A DNA stretch of 64,000 nucleotides, from assembly GCF_016653635.2 (NCBI RefSeq), contig NZ_CP067420.1, forward strand, positions 4,304,001 to 4,368,000, in the 5' to 3' direction. Below are positions 19,759 through 29,496 of this stretch, in pieces. Source of the stretch: Skermanella sp. TT6 (GTDB lineage Bacteria; Pseudomonadota; Alphaproteobacteria; Azospirillales; Azospirillaceae). The notes under the pieces were generated by a model. It made no database searches, was not told where the DNA came from, and saw nothing but the letters and a program-made list of their open reading frames with translations. Position numbers and translations under genes: made by a program. Numbering within the stretch: position 1 is the stretch's first letter; the number at the start of each line of letters is the position of its first letter.

Positions 19759-22389
19759 TTAGATGATCGGGTTCGCCAGCGCGACCGCAATCTTGCGCCA
19801 GCGGTCCAGCTGCGCGACGAAGGTGTGCAGCGGGACCGGCTTGCCGACCAGGTACCCCTGTATCCTGCTGCACCGGCGCTCCCGCAGGAAGGCCAGCTGG
19901 GCGACCGTCTCGACCCCCTCGGCCACCACGGAATGGCCGAGCTGGTCCGCCAGGTTGATGATCGCGGAGACGACGGTGGCGCTGTTGCCGTCATGGCCGC
20001 AATGCTGGATGAAGCTCCGGTCGATCTTCAGGATGTCGATCGGCAGCTTGGTCAGGTAGCTGAGGCTGGAATAGCCGGTGCCGAAATCGTCGATCGACAG
20101 CGTGACGCCGAGCCGCTTGATCTCGTTGAGCGCCGCGATGCTCTGGGCCGCCTCGGTCATCAGGATCGACTCGGTCAGCTCCAGCTCAAGGAAGGACGGG
20201 TCCAGGCCGATCTCGCTGATGGTGGCGGCGATCCGCTCGACCAGATCCGCCTCGCGGAACTGCCGCATGGACAGGTTGACCGAGAGCTGCATCGGGATTC
20301 CCTGCCGCCGCAGTTCCATGGCGTCCCGGCACGCGGTGCGCAGCACCCACTCGCCGATCGGCACGATCATGCCGATCTCCTCCGCCAGCGGGATGAACTC
20401 GTCGGGCGGCACCATCCCCCGGGTCGGGTGGAACCAGCGGACCAGCGCCTCCATCCCGTAGATGGCGCCCTTCAGGATGTCGACCTTGGGCTGGTAATGG
20501 ACCTCCAGCTCGTCGTGCTCGATCGCCCGGCGCAGGTCGCTCTCCATCTCCAGCCGCCGCATCATCGTCCGGGTCATTTCGGAGGTGAAGAAGCTGATCG
20601 TGTTGCGGCTCCGGCGCTTCGCCTCGTACATCGCGATGTCGGCGTGCTTCAGCAGGGTATCCGCATCGCCCCCGTCGTCGGGGAACAGGCTGATCCCGAT
20701 GCTGGCGGTCACCTGCTCCACCTGGGGTTGGGCAAACGGCGCGCGCAGGGCCTTCAGGATCCGCTGGCAGACCTGGGGAGCGCCCTCCGCCACGTCGGCG
20801 TCGGCCACCACGACGATGAACTCGTCGCCGCCCAGGCGGGCGACCGTGTCGCTTTCGCGCACGCACGATTTCAGCCGCCGCGCCACCTCGACCAGCAGCC
20901 GGTCGCCCATGTCGTGGCCATGGCAGTCGTTGATCGTCTTGAAATGGTCCAGGTCGATGAACAGGAGCGCCACGCCGTGCTCCTGGCGCCGGGCCAGCGC
21001 GATGGCCTGCTCGATCCGGTCGGCCAGCAGCAGCCGGTTGGGCAGCCCGGTCAGGGCGTCGTGGTAGGCCTGGTGCTTGATCTGCTCGTCCTTGCGGTGA
21101 AGGTCCGTGATGTCGTTGAAGATGGCGACGTACCGGTAGGGCCGCCCGGCCGCGTCGAGCACCTGGGTGATGGTCACCCACTCCAGGAAGTTCTCGCCGT
21201 TCTTGCGGCGGTTCCAGATCTGGCCCTGCCAGCTCCCTTCGGCCTTCAGCCGGGACCACAGCTCGTCGAAGAAGGCCTCGTCCTGGAGGGGGGATCGGAG
21301 CAACCGCGAGGACTGTCCGACCACCTCCCCCTCCTGGTAGCCGGTGATCTGGGTGAAGGCGGGATTGACGGAAATGATGACGCCGTCGGAGTCGGTGACG
21401 AAGATGCCCTCGACCGTGTGCCGGAACACGCTGGCCACCATCTCCTGCTCGGCCTGGCTGCGCTGCCGGTCGGTGATGTCCTCCGACAGGCAGGCGACCT
21501 CGGATGTGGGCAGGCGGACCAGGCGGTTGTGCCGGCAGTCCAGCGGCTTGCCGCCCGAATCCAGGTGGACCGTCATCAGGCTTTCCGGCACGCCCGAGCG
21601 CCAGACCCGCCGGACCGCCTCGGCCAGTTCCGCCGCCTGGTCGGCCGTGGTCTCCGGCTGGGCCGACGACGCCAGCACCTCCGGCAGGCGGCGCCCCAGC
21701 GCCCGGCTGCGCGACATGCGGTAAAGCGCCTCGGCCGCCGGGTTGATGTCGGCCAGCACGAAGTCGCGGCCCTCGTCGTGCGGCGCGAAGATCACGACGC
21801 CGTCGCGCATGCTGGCGAACAGCTCCCGGAAACGCCGCTCGCCGGCATGCAGCGCCGCCTCGGCGTTCCGCCGGCCGGTGATGTCCTGCAGGGTCTCGAT
21901 CGCGCCGATGATCACGCCGTCCTCGTCGAACAGCGGGGCCGCGGTGAACGACAGCCAGCACGGCCCGCCGCCCAGGTTCGGGAAATAGTCCTCGGCCTCG
22001 AACGCGCCGGAGACGGTCGCGGACCGCCGGAACTTGTCCTGGTAGAACAGGCGAACCGTGTCGTCGGGCGCGCCGTCCACGATCAGGTCCGCCATGCAGG
22101 GCCGCTCGATCCCGTAGAAGATCCGCCGCTGGTTGCGCGTGCCGATCATCTCTGCGGCGCTGGCGCCGATCACGACCTCGCAGGCACGGTTCCAATGGGT
22201 CACCCGGTGCGAGGTATCGATCACGAAGACGGGTACCGGGCACCCGTCGACGATCTGGGACAGCCGGTTCTCCTCCGCCGCTCGACCGCCGACGGCACGC
22301 GGCGGCCGTACGGAGGTTCCCCCGGCCGGCCTGTCGCCGAGTTCATCGCGTCCGTCCGCCGGAATCTCCCTGCAAGCATTGTCGCCCAT
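19759..22389 (-). CDS. PAS-PAS-PAS-GGDEF-EAL c-di-GMP signalling protein
   Basis: A cytoplasmic 876-residue sensor with three PAS-type modules (about 35-165, 175-300, 305-430), then a GGDEF domain with intact LGGDEF and an RESD inhibitory site five residues upstream, and a C-terminal EAL domain with EALVRW, DDFGTGYSS and GVET motifs. Both synthase and phosphodiesterase residues look intact, so either or both activities are possible. No transmembrane segments are seen. The ATG at 22389 has GGGAG upstream; an ATG 20 codons earlier lacks a good site. The signal sensed by the PAS domains is unknown. Confidence 0.92.
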   Translation of the reverse strand: MGDNACREIPADGRDELGDRPAGGTSVRPPRAVGGRAAEENRLSQIVDGCPVPVFVIDTSHRVTHWNRACEVVIGASAAEMIGTRNQRRIFYGIERPCMADLIVDGAPDDTVRLFYQDKFRRSATVSGAFEAEDYFPNLGGGPCWLSFTAAPLFDEDGVIIGAIETLQDITGRRNAEAALHAGERRFRELFASMRDGVVIFAPHDEGRDFVLADINPAAEALYRMSRSRALGRRLPEVLASSAQPETTADQAAELAEAVRRVWRSGVPESLMTVHLDSGGKPLDCRHNRLVRLPTSEVACLSEDITDRQRSQAEQEMVASVFRHTVEGIFVTDSDGVIISVNPAFTQITGYQEGEVVGQSSRLLRSPLQDEAFFDELWSRLKAEGSWQGQIWNRRKNGENFLEWVTITQVLDAAGRPYRYVAIFNDITDLHRKDEQIKHQAYHDALTGLPNRLLLADRIEQAIALARRQEHGVALLFIDLDHFKTINDCHGHDMGDRLLVEVARRLKSCVRESDTVARLGGDEFIVVVADADVAEGAPQVCQRILKALRAPFAQPQVEQVTASIGISLFPDDGGDADTLLKHADIAMYEAKRRSRNTISFFTSEMTRTMMRRLEMESDLRRAIEHDELEVHYQPKVDILKGAIYGMEALVRWFHPTRGMVPPDEFIPLAEEIGMIVPIGEWVLRTACRDAMELRRQGIPMQLSVNLSMRQFREADLVERIAATISEIGLDPSFLELELTESILMTEAAQSIAALNEIKRLGVTLSIDDFGTGYSSLSYLTKLPIDILKIDRSFIQHCGHDGNSATVVSAIINLADQLGHSVVAEGVETVAQLAFLRERRCSRIQGYLVGKPVPLHTFVAQLDRWRKIAVALANPII

Positions 22390-22608
22390 GCACAGTCTCC
22401 CGATCCGGCACGGCGACAGACTGCCCCGCCGGATCCGCATTTCCCCCATCGCACCGCTTCAACCGTCGGCGTCGGATCAGCCTTCGATCATAGCGTGCGG
22501 TCCGGGAACTGCGGATGATCCATGTCAACCAGGAGATATTTGAGGCCGCACGCGCGCACCGCGGACGCGCATACTGAGGAACATTGTTCCATTTCGAAGA
22601 AAAACCGC

Positions 22609-23037
22609 ATGGAAGGGCTCGCCGAACATGCGGTCTCCTTGGACGAGGGCCTCGGCCTGCCGCTGATCGAGGCGGCGAAGCACGCGCAACCGATCCTGGC
22701 GCGTGACCTCCCGGTGTTCCGGGAGATCGCCGGCGACCACGCGACCTACTTCTCCGGCACGGCGCCACGGGATCTGGCGGACGCGCCGCGCCGGTGGATG
22801 CGGGACCGGAAGGCGGGAAAGGTGCGCGGCACCGCTGAAATGCCCTGGCTGACCTGGGAGCAGTCTGCCCGCCAGTTCACCGAGGTGATCTTCGGCGACC
22901 GGAGGGACGCGACGTACCACGCGGACCGGAAAGGATCCGCCCCGCGCCAGCCCTTCGCCGGAGCGAAGCCGGACATTCCGGCCGACGCGGCGGAGGCGGC
23001 GCGCGCAGCCGAGCCCATTGCCGCCGGCTCAGACTGA
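22609..23037 (+). pseudogene. C-terminal remnant of a group-1 (GT4) glycosyltransferase
   Basis: The translation carries the GT4 donor-binding region: SLDEGLGLPLIEAAKHAQPI then LARDLPVFREIAGDHATYF. In full-length enzymes this is preceded by more than 200 residues that are absent here; the sequence upstream holds no matching frame. The open frame then drifts into a non-conserved Ala-rich tail. It is best read as a truncated leftover of a polysaccharide gene cluster, consistent with the flippase gene immediately downstream. It is very unlikely to be catalytic. Confidence 0.75.
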
Positions 23038-23235
23038 CCGTCCCCGGGGCACCTACGATCGTCCAGGACTCCGGATGGGGTGTATCGCCCACCCGTTTGG
23101 GGGAGCTTCTTGCCCACCCCTTTCCCGGGGAGCAAAAGCGTGACTGCGTTCACCCCATGAACCGGCGCGACCGGTTGATGTTTATGGCAGTGTTGCGCCG
23201 CTTCATCCTGCGAATGATTGTGTGAGAGAGTTCCC

Positions 23236-24570
23236 TTGACGGCCCGAGTCGACGCCAACCGTCTGTCGCAAGCAGCACTTCGTGTCCTGCGTGGCCCTTT
23301 CCTGAAGAACATCGCGGTCCTCGCTTCTGGGACGGCCATGGCCCAGGTCCTGACGGTCTTAGCCTATCCGATCCTGATGCGGCTCTTCACGCCGGACCAG
23401 TTCGGCCTCTTCGCCCTGTTCGGCGCGCTCAACATGACTTTCGTGGTCGTCGCGAGCGGGAGGTACGAGTTGGCGATCGTGATGGCGAAGTCGGAGACGG
23501 AGGCGGCCAATATCCTGGCGCTGAGCCTCGGCATCGTCGTCGCGGTCAGCGCCGCGTCGGGCTTGGCCGTATGGGCTTTCGGCGATCCCCTGCTCGACCT
23601 GCTGGGATACCAGGAGCTGAGCGGCCTGCTCTGGTTCCTGCCGCTGCTGATCCTGACCAACACGGCGGCGGCGGTGCTGGCCGTGTGGGCGACCCGGCAC
23701 AAGCAGTACAAGCGGATCTCCATGTCCACCATCAGCCGCTCCTTCGGGGTCGCGGCCGCCCAGATGGCCGCCGGTTTGGTCGGCATGGGCGTGGACGGCC
23801 TCGTGCTGGGGCTGATCTTCGGGACGGCGATGGGCGCCCTGATCATCGCCTGGCAGATCATCCGCCACGACCTGCCGTCGCTCCGGCGCATGGTCACGCG
23901 CCAGCGGATGAGGCAGCTCGCCGTCAAGCACCGCGATTTCCCGCTCTACAGCATGCCGCAGGCGCTGCTCTCCTCGACCACCATCACCGTGCCGTCGATC
24001 CTGCTGACAGCGCTGTTCAGCCCCTACGTGGCCGGCCTCTACTGGTTCACCTACCGCCTGTTCGAGATGCCGATCACGCTGCTGGGCGACGCGGTCCGCC
24101 GGGTCTTCTACCAGCGGGCGGCGGAGATGTTCCACAAGGGCGAGGACCTGTCGGCCCTGTTCCTGCGGACGACCGGTGGGCTGGCGGCGATGGTCGCCCT
24201 TCCGGTGCTCGTCATGATTGCCATCGGTCCCTGGCTCTACGCCTTCGCCTTCGGCGAGGCGTGGCGCGAAGCCGGTTATTTCGCGCAGTGGATCGTCGTC
24301 TGGTGGGCGATGCGCTTCATCAGCCTGCCGGCCCTGATGCTGGTCCCCGTGCTCAACCTGCAGCGCCGGTTCCTGATCCTGGAAGTCCTGACCCTGATCC
24401 CGCGCTTCCTGGTGCTGCCCGTGGCCGCCTGGATCGCCGACGTGGAAGTCGCGATCGCCGCCTACTCCATCGTGGGATTTCTGTTCCATTTCTTCCTGGT
24501 GGTGCTGGTCTGGCGCGCGGTGCAGGACCACCGCGCGACGCTGGCCGGGGCCACGCCGACGCCGGCTTGA
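23236..24570 (+). CDS. Wzx-like polysaccharide/lipid-linked oligosaccharide flippase
   Basis: A 444-residue integral membrane protein with about twelve hydrophobic segments and the family opening FLKNIAVLASGTAMAQVLTV, LMRLFTPDQFGLFALF. Such MATE/Wzx-type proteins move lipid-linked sugar repeats across the inner membrane for exopolysaccharide or O-antigen assembly. The start is taken as TTG at 23236, 5 bases after GAGAGAG; an earlier TTG (23218) and an internal ATG (23338) are alternatives. It stands beside a glycosyltransferase fragment, with no polymerase or other assembly genes in the window, so it may be a survivor of a lost cluster. Confidence 0.85.
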   Translation: MTARVDANRLSQAALRVLRGPFLKNIAVLASGTAMAQVLTVLAYPILMRLFTPDQFGLFALFGALNMTFVVVASGRYELAIVMAKSETEAANILALSLGIVVAVSAASGLAVWAFGDPLLDLLGYQELSGLLWFLPLLILTNTAAAVLAVWATRHKQYKRISMSTISRSFGVAAAQMAAGLVGMGVDGLVLGLIFGTAMGALIIAWQIIRHDLPSLRRMVTRQRMRQLAVKHRDFPLYSMPQALLSSTTITVPSILLTALFSPYVAGLYWFTYRLFEMPITLLGDAVRRVFYQRAAEMFHKGEDLSALFLRTTGGLAAMVALPVLVMIAIGPWLYAFAFGEAWREAGYFAQWIVVWWAMRFISLPALMLVPVLNLQRRFLILEVLTLIPRFLVLPVAAWIADVEVAIAAYSIVGFLFHFFLVVLVWRAVQDHRATLAGATPTPA

Positions 24571-24720
24571 GGCCCTGCAGTGGACTTTGGTGCAGGAATG
24601 AGGGAGGCGGCGGATTTCGCCTTTTCCCGCAACGGCAACGCCGCAGGCAATCTCTCACCAACAGCCGCCAGGTAAGGTGAACGAAAGTTTCCCGGCAGTC
24701 TGAGTGCCCGGAAGCGAGCG

Positions 24721-25647
24721 TCATGGACTGTTCCCCAAGATCCTCTCCAGCCCCCGGTCCCAGTATGGTTGCGGCCCGAATCGCTCGACGAGCCAGTCGA
24801 TGAAGACCCTCACCTTCGGCGCCAGTTCGCGCGAACTTGGGTAAAGCACCCAAAGCGTCTGTGTCGAGACGAGCGGGTACTCGGGAAGGGCTGGTAAGAG
24901 GGCGCCGGATCGAAGCTCGTCCGCGGCGCACCAAGTGGCCATCAGGGCGACGCCGAGCCCCGCACAGGCCGCATCGCGCACGGCACCGCCGTCATTGATT
25001 CGCAGGCTTGGGGCGATACGCCGCTCGATCAGCTCTCCACCCTTTCCTCGGAATGTCCAGAGATCGAGCGTACCGACGACGAGGCAGGCGTGTTCTGCAA
25101 GGTCGTCGGGCGTATTCGGCCGTCCGCGCCGCTCGATGTACTCGGGCGACGCGACCAGCACCCGCTTGTCTGGAGCGAGCCGCCGCGCGACGAAGGACGA
25201 GTCGCTGAGCTCGGCATAGCGAACCGCCACATCGAAGGCCCCTTCGACGAGATCGACGACGCTGTCCGAGATGCGCAAGTCGAGGGCCAACCCGGGATAT
25301 CGCCTGCAGAAGTCGGGCAGACCCGGCACGATATGCATGCGCGCGAACGAGGCCGGAGCCGCCACCCACAGGGTGCCGCGCGGTACGGCTTGCTCCCGCC
25401 CGAGCGCCGCCCGGGCGGACTCCGCCGCGAGCACGACGTGCTCTGCATGCGGCAGGAAGGCGATGCCGTCCTCGGTCAAGGTCGCCTGTCGCGTCGTTCG
25501 GTGGAGAAGCCTGGCCCCGAGCTTTCTTTCGAGCGCCGCCAGTCTGGCGCTCGCTCCCGCCGGAGTGAGGCCCAGGTCGCGGGCGGCAGAGCTGATGCTC
25601 CGGAGTTGAGCGATGCGCACGAACAGGTTCAAGTCGTTCACGTCCAT
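24721..25647 (-). CDS. LysR-family transcriptional regulator
   Basis: The 308-residue protein starts MDVNDLNLFVRIAQLRSISS, the LysR winged helix-turn-helix, with ERKLGARLLHRTTRQATLTE completing the wing, followed by a substrate-binding effector domain (from about 90). It is transcribed away from the quinone-oxidoreductase gene at 25793, with a 145-base shared intergenic region, the classic layout for a LysR regulator controlling its divergent neighbour. The effector is unknown. Confidence 0.92.
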   Translation of the reverse strand: MDVNDLNLFVRIAQLRSISSAARDLGLTPAGASARLAALERKLGARLLHRTTRQATLTEDGIAFLPHAEHVVLAAESARAALGREQAVPRGTLWVAAPASFARMHIVPGLPDFCRRYPGLALDLRISDSVVDLVEGAFDVAVRYAELSDSSFVARRLAPDKRVLVASPEYIERRGRPNTPDDLAEHACLVVGTLDLWTFRGKGGELIERRIAPSLRINDGGAVRDAACAGLGVALMATWCAADELRSGALLPALPEYPLVSTQTLWVLYPSSRELAPKVRVFIDWLVERFGPQPYWDRGLERILGNSP

Positions 25648-25792
25648 GGCACCGCTTTCAAAGATTCGTTGAAACTGATCCTAAGTCGGACCCGCTACCG
25701 AGTGGAATCAAGAAAAGTCAAATAGGCAGCGTCCCAAGGGGACAACGGGCCATGGAGCCCGCCCATGCCTCTACTGCCGAAAGGAATTCGTC

Positions 25793-26806
25793 GTGACCAA
25801 GACCATGAAGGCAGCCGTCCTCACCCGCTTCGGCGGGCCGGACGCGTTCGAGCTGCGCGAGGTGCCGGTGCCGGAGGTCGGTCCGCGCCAAGTGCGGGTG
25901 CGGGTGCACGCCACTGCCGTCAATCCGCTCGATTATCAGATCCGCCGCGGCGACTACACGGACTACGTGCCGTTGCCCGCGATCATCGGCCATGACATCT
26001 CGGGCGTTGTCGAGGAATTGGGCTCGGACGTTCGCGAGTTCGCGGTCGGCGATGAAGTCTACTACACACCGAAGATCTTCGGCGACGCCGGCTCCTACGC
26101 TGAGCAGCACGTCGCCGACGTCGAACTCGTCGGCCGCAAGCCCCGGAATCTCACGCACCTCGAGGCGGCGAGCTTGACGCTCGTCGGCGGCACGGTTTGG
26201 GAGGCGTTCGTCCAGCGCGCGCAGCTGAAGGTCGGCGAGACGATCCTCATCCACGGCGGCGCGGGCGGCGTCGGCACGATCGCGGTTCAATTGGCGAAGG
26301 CGATCGGCGCGCGGGTGATCACGACGGCGCGTGCCCGCGACCACGACTTCGTGCATTCGCTCGGTACCGACGAGGCGATCGATTTCACCGCCGAAGATTA
26401 TGTGGAGGCGGTAGCCCGGCTGACCGGGGGAGAGGGCGTGAACGTCGTCTTCGACACGATCGGCGGTGACACGCTCACGCGAAGCCCGCTCACGCTCGCG
26501 GCATTCGGGCGCGTGGTCAGCCTCGTCGACATCGCGCAGCCGCAGAACCTCGTCCATGCCTGGGGCAAGAACGCGGCATACCATTTCGTGTTCACCCGTC
26601 AGAACCGAGGCAAGCTCGACGCGCTCACAAACCTGGTCGAGCGCGGCCTGGTCAAGCCCGTGATCGGCGCGGCGCTGCCGCTCGCCCGCATGGCCGAGGC
26701 GCACGAACTGCTGGAGAACGGCACCGCACGGGGACTGCGCGGCAAGGTCGTGATCGACGTGTCGGGCGAGGCGGTCGCCTTGCCCCCCGCCCGGCAAGCC
26801 GCCTGA
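25793..26806 (+). CDS. zinc-independent quinone oxidoreductase / MDR-family alcohol dehydrogenase
   Basis: A 337-residue medium-chain dehydrogenase/reductase. Visible motifs are the GroES-like N-domain with [16 protein letters not shown] and [12 protein letters not shown], and the NADPH-binding [19 protein letters not shown]. The catalytic zinc cysteine is lacking (NPLD in place of the zinc-ligand region), which places it with QOR-type reductases. The start is GTG at 25793 with AAAGGA upstream; ATG 25805 is an alternative. Probably controlled by the divergent LysR gene. Base composition of this pair appears slightly lower in GC than neighbours, hinting at later acquisition. Confidence 0.88.
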   Translation: MTKTMKAAVLTRFGGPDAFELREVPVPEVGPRQVRVRVHATAVNPLDYQIRRGDYTDYVPLPAIIGHDISGVVEELGSDVREFAVGDEVYYTPKIFGDAGSYAEQHVADVELVGRKPRNLTHLEAASLTLVGGTVWEAFVQRAQLKVGETILIHGGAGGVGTIAVQLAKAIGARVITTARARDHDFVHSLGTDEAIDFTAEDYVEAVARLTGGEGVNVVFDTIGGDTLTRSPLTLAAFGRVVSLVDIAQPQNLVHAWGKNAAYHFVFTRQNRGKLDALTNLVERGLVKPVIGAALPLARMAEAHELLENGTARGLRGKVVIDVSGEAVALPPARQAA

Positions 26807-26867
26807 CACGTCGCGCGGACGCTCGGGGAGGCTCACCCCGGCCGTCCGCCCCGAGAAGAGAGAACGG

Positions 26868-26951
26868 ATGATCACCGAACTCGCGCTCTTGCGAATTCGA
26901 GCCGCGCCGGGCGCGGTTAAGTCTTGGGATTCCATTCTGGTCGGCTCTTGA
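26868..26951 (+). pseudogene. possible truncated antibiotic-biosynthesis-monooxygenase-like ORF
   Basis: A 27-codon frame begins MITELALLRIR with a GAGAAGAGAG ribosome-binding region 61 bases after the oxidoreductase stop. The start resembles ABM-domain proteins (MITEIALL-type), which are often paired with oxidoreductases, but the frame ends after 27 codons. It could be the stump of a deleted gene or a chance ORF. Confidence 0.3.
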
Positions 26952-27059
26952 ACGGCACGTTCCGGAGCTGACCCCATCCGCATATGATCAATGAGCGCAA
27001 GATGCTTGCACGACAGCGCAGTTCTCTCGTGTCACCATTTGCGTGGCACGATGAGCAAC

Positions 27060-27097
27060 AAAAAAGCCGTGCCGTCAAGGTTCCGGCACAGCTTTTT
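27060..27097 (-). terminator. intrinsic terminator of tRNA-Leu
   Basis: On the minus strand AAAAAGC-GTGCCGG pairs with CGGCAC-GCTTTTTT around a short loop, followed directly by a T-run. It lies about 22 bases downstream of the tRNA CCA end. A textbook Rho-independent terminator. Confidence 0.85.
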
Positions 27098-27119
27098 CGT
27101 AGGATCAAGCACTTAGAGA

Positions 27120-27206
27120 TGGTGCGGTCGAGAAGACTCGAACTTCCACGGGGGTTAGCCCACAGCGACCTCAACGCTGCGCGTCTACCAATTCCGCCAC
27201 GACCGC
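27120..27206 (-). tRNA. tRNA-Leu (GAG anticodon)
   Basis: The minus-strand sequence folds as a class II tRNA: acceptor GCGGTCG pairs with CGACCGC, followed by an encoded ACCA. The D-arm is GCGGAATTGGTAGACGC, and the anticodon arm CAGCG-TTGAGGT-CGCTG presents GAG (reads CUC, with CUU by wobble). There is a long variable arm, then the T-arm with GTTCGAGTC. Length is 87 bases including CCA. A promoter-like sequence and an intrinsic terminator flank it. Confidence 0.95.
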
Positions 27207-27255
27207 ATACATCGTCCGCCTCAATCAGCGCGGGGCTTGCTTGAAGCGTGCGGGG

Positions 27256-27284
27256 GGAATACCAAATCCCGATGCCGCGATCAA
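27256..27284 (-). promoter_or_regulatory. probable promoter of tRNA-Leu
   Basis: Minus-strand TTGATC (27284-27279) and TATTCC (27261-27256) are separated by 17 bases, about 50 bases upstream of the mature tRNA 5' end. The match is moderate. Confidence 0.5.
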
Positions 27285-27329
27285 GCGATTGAAGCGGCTT
27301 CTTCGAAGAAAACAGGATCACACCCGGAC

Positions 27330-28055
27330 ATGGCCATGACAGCCGCGCTTTCGCCGACCGCCCCCCTCGCCGCTCCCGCCGACGCCTCCATCCGGCCGGC
27401 CGTCGAGTGGCGCATATCGGACGACCCCGTGCCCTATCCCGAGGCGGTCGCGGAGATGGAGGCGAGGGCCGCGGCGATCCGCGCGGGGACGGCCCCGGAA
27501 CTGGTCTGGCTGCTGGAGCACCCGCCCCTCTACACGGCGGGCACCAGCGCGCGGGAAAGCGACCTGCTGGAGCCGAGCCGGTTTCCCACGTACCGGTCGG
27601 GCCGCGGCGGCCAGTACACCTATCACGGGCCGGGCCAGCGCGTGGCCTACGTCATGATCGATCTGAAGCGTCCGCGGGCAGGCATGGAGGGTCCGGACGT
27701 CCGCGGCTACGTCAACCGGCTGGAGGAATGGCTGATCCGGACGCTCGCCCAGTTCAACGTCAAGGGCGAGCGACGGTGCGGCCGGGTCGGCATCTGGGTG
27801 GACAAGCGCCCCTATGGCGGCCTGCCCGGACAGGAGGACAAGATCGCCGCCATCGGTGTCCGCGTCCGGCACTGGGTGACGTTCCACGGCGTCGCCCTGA
27901 ACGTCGACCCGGACCTGGGCCATTTCGCCGGCATCGTGCCCTGCGGCATCAGCGAGCACGGCGTCACCAGCCTGCACGCCCTCGGCCATCTGGCGACCCT
28001 GCCGGAAGTGGACTTGGCGCTGAAGGCGGCGTGGGAAGACGTCTTCGGGGCCTGA
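27330..28055 (+). CDS. lipB: octanoyltransferase LipB
   Basis: LipB transfers octanoyl from acyl carrier protein to lipoyl domains of 2-oxoacid dehydrogenases and GcvH. The 241-residue product shows [20 protein letters not shown], the conserved Lys in [17 protein letters not shown], and the acyl-thioester Cys in [18 protein letters not shown] 27330 is taken as the start; a second ATG two codons later is equally possible. LipA is not in the window. Confidence 0.95.
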   Translation: MAMTAALSPTAPLAAPADASIRPAVEWRISDDPVPYPEAVAEMEARAAAIRAGTAPELVWLLEHPPLYTAGTSARESDLLEPSRFPTYRSGRGGQYTYHGPGQRVAYVMIDLKRPRAGMEGPDVRGYVNRLEEWLIRTLAQFNVKGERRCGRVGIWVDKRPYGGLPGQEDKIAAIGVRVRHWVTFHGVALNVDPDLGHFAGIVPCGISEHGVTSLHALGHLATLPEVDLALKAAWEDVFGA

Positions 28056-28059
28056 ATGG

Positions 28060-28084
28060 AAAACGGCGGGCAATAGCCCGCCGT
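28060..28084 (-). terminator. intrinsic terminator downstream of purA
   Basis: ACGGCGGGC pairs with GCCCGCCGT around a TATT loop, followed by TTTT on the minus strand. It lies in the 59-base gap between the convergent lipB and purA genes and ends the purA transcript. Reading rightward there is no T-run. Confidence 0.75.
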
Positions 28085-28114
28085 CGCCCGATCCCCGCGT
28101 CCTGCGTTCCGGCC

Positions 28115-29407
28115 TCAGTCCTGAAACGGGTCGGTCACCAGGATGGTGTCGTCGCGCTCCGGGCTGGTCGAGAGCATGGCGACCGGCGCCTCGATCAGCT
28201 CCTCGATCCGGCGGATATACTTGATCGCCGTCGCCGGCAGGTCGGCCCAGCTCCGGGCACCCTGGGTACTCTCGCTCCAGCCGGGCATGGATTCGAAGAT
28301 CGGCTCGACGCCGGCCTGCGCAGACTGCCCGGCGGGGAAATGGTGCAGCTCCTGCCCCTGGTAGCGGTAGCCGACGCAGACCTTCAGCTCCTCGAAGCCG
28401 TCCAGCACGTCCAGCTTGGTCAGCGCGATGCCGTTGATGCCGCCGACCTTGACCGCTTGGCGGACCATGACGGCGTCGAACCAGCCGCAGCGCCGCTTGC
28501 GCCCGGTCACCGTGCCGAATTCCCGGCCCCGCTGGCCCAGCCGGTCGCCGATCTCGTTGACCTGCTCGGTCGGGAACGGGCCGGAACCGACCCGGGTGGT
28601 GTACGCCTTGGTGATGCCCAGCACGTACCCCACGGCGCCCGGACCCATGCCGCAGCCGGTGGAGGCATTGCCGGACACCGTGTTGGACGAGGTGACGTAC
28701 GGGTAGGTCCCGTGATCCACGTCGAGCATGGCGCCCTGGGCGCCCTCGAACAGGATGCGCTTGCCGGCGCGCCGCATCTCGTCCAGCTTCTCCCACACCA
28801 CCGCAGCAAAGGGCCGCACCTGCGGCGCGATCTCGCGCAGGCCCTGCAGCACCTCGTCGCGGCTAATCTCGTCCGAGCCCAGGCCGCGCAGCAGCGCGTT
28901 GTGGTGGAACAGCAGCTTCTCGACCTTCTCCTCCAGCACCGCGTCGTCGGCGAGGTCGCACAGGCGGATGGCCCGGCGGGCCACCTTGTCCTCATAGGCC
29001 GGTCCGATGCCGCGGCCCGTGGTGCCGATCTTCAGATTGCCGAGCGCCTCCTCGCGGGCGCGGTCCACCGTCCCATGGATCGGCAGGATCAGCGTCGCGT
29101 TCTCGGCGATCAGCAGGTTCTCCGGCGATATCTCGACGCCCTTCTGCCGGATCGCCTCGATCTCGCGCACCAGCGCCCAGGGATCGACCACGACGCCGTT
29201 GCCGATGACCGACAGCTTGCCGGGCCGGACCACGCCGGAGGGCAGCAGGCTCAGCTTGTACTCGACACCGTTGATGACCAGCGTATGGCCGGCATTGTGG
29301 CCGCCCTGGTAGCGGACCACCACGTCGGCCCGGCTGGACAGCCAATCGACGATCTTGCCTTTACCCTCGTCGCCCCACTGGGAGCCGACCACCGCTACGT
29401 TTGCCAT
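28115..29407 (-). CDS. purA: adenylosuccinate synthetase
   Basis: PurA joins IMP and aspartate using GTP, the first committed step to AMP. The 430-residue product has the N-terminal [17 protein letters not shown] loop with catalytic Asp, [10 protein letters not shown] with the catalytic His, and [13 protein letters not shown] for IMP/GTP handling. Length and motifs are standard. It follows hisZ by 89 bases on the same strand; the hisZ-purA pairing is common in Rhodospirillales. Confidence 0.97.
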   Translation of the reverse strand: MANVAVVGSQWGDEGKGKIVDWLSSRADVVVRYQGGHNAGHTLVINGVEYKLSLLPSGVVRPGKLSVIGNGVVVDPWALVREIEAIRQKGVEISPENLLIAENATLILPIHGTVDRAREEALGNLKIGTTGRGIGPAYEDKVARRAIRLCDLADDAVLEEKVEKLLFHHNALLRGLGSDEISRDEVLQGLREIAPQVRPFAAVVWEKLDEMRRAGKRILFEGAQGAMLDVDHGTYPYVTSSNTVSGNASTGCGMGPGAVGYVLGITKAYTTRVGSGPFPTEQVNEIGDRLGQRGREFGTVTGRKRRCGWFDAVMVRQAVKVGGINGIALTKLDVLDGFEELKVCVGYRYQGQELHHFPAGQSAQAGVEPIFESMPGWSESTQGARSWADLPATAIKYIRRIEELIEAPVAMLSTSPERDDTILVTDPFQD

Positions 29408-29496
29408 CTCGTCTCTCCACGCTACTCAGCGGAGAAGGTTGGCGCCCCCTCCGGACATCGGCCGGGCGGCCGAACGGCGCGCCGGTCCCTTGGTGA

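Noticed and set aside
19711-22518. Long plus-strand frame (935 aa) opposite the PAS-GGDEF-EAL gene
   Set aside because: Antisense to a protein with complete domain motifs; the translation has no family resemblance and His/Arg/Asp-rich composition.
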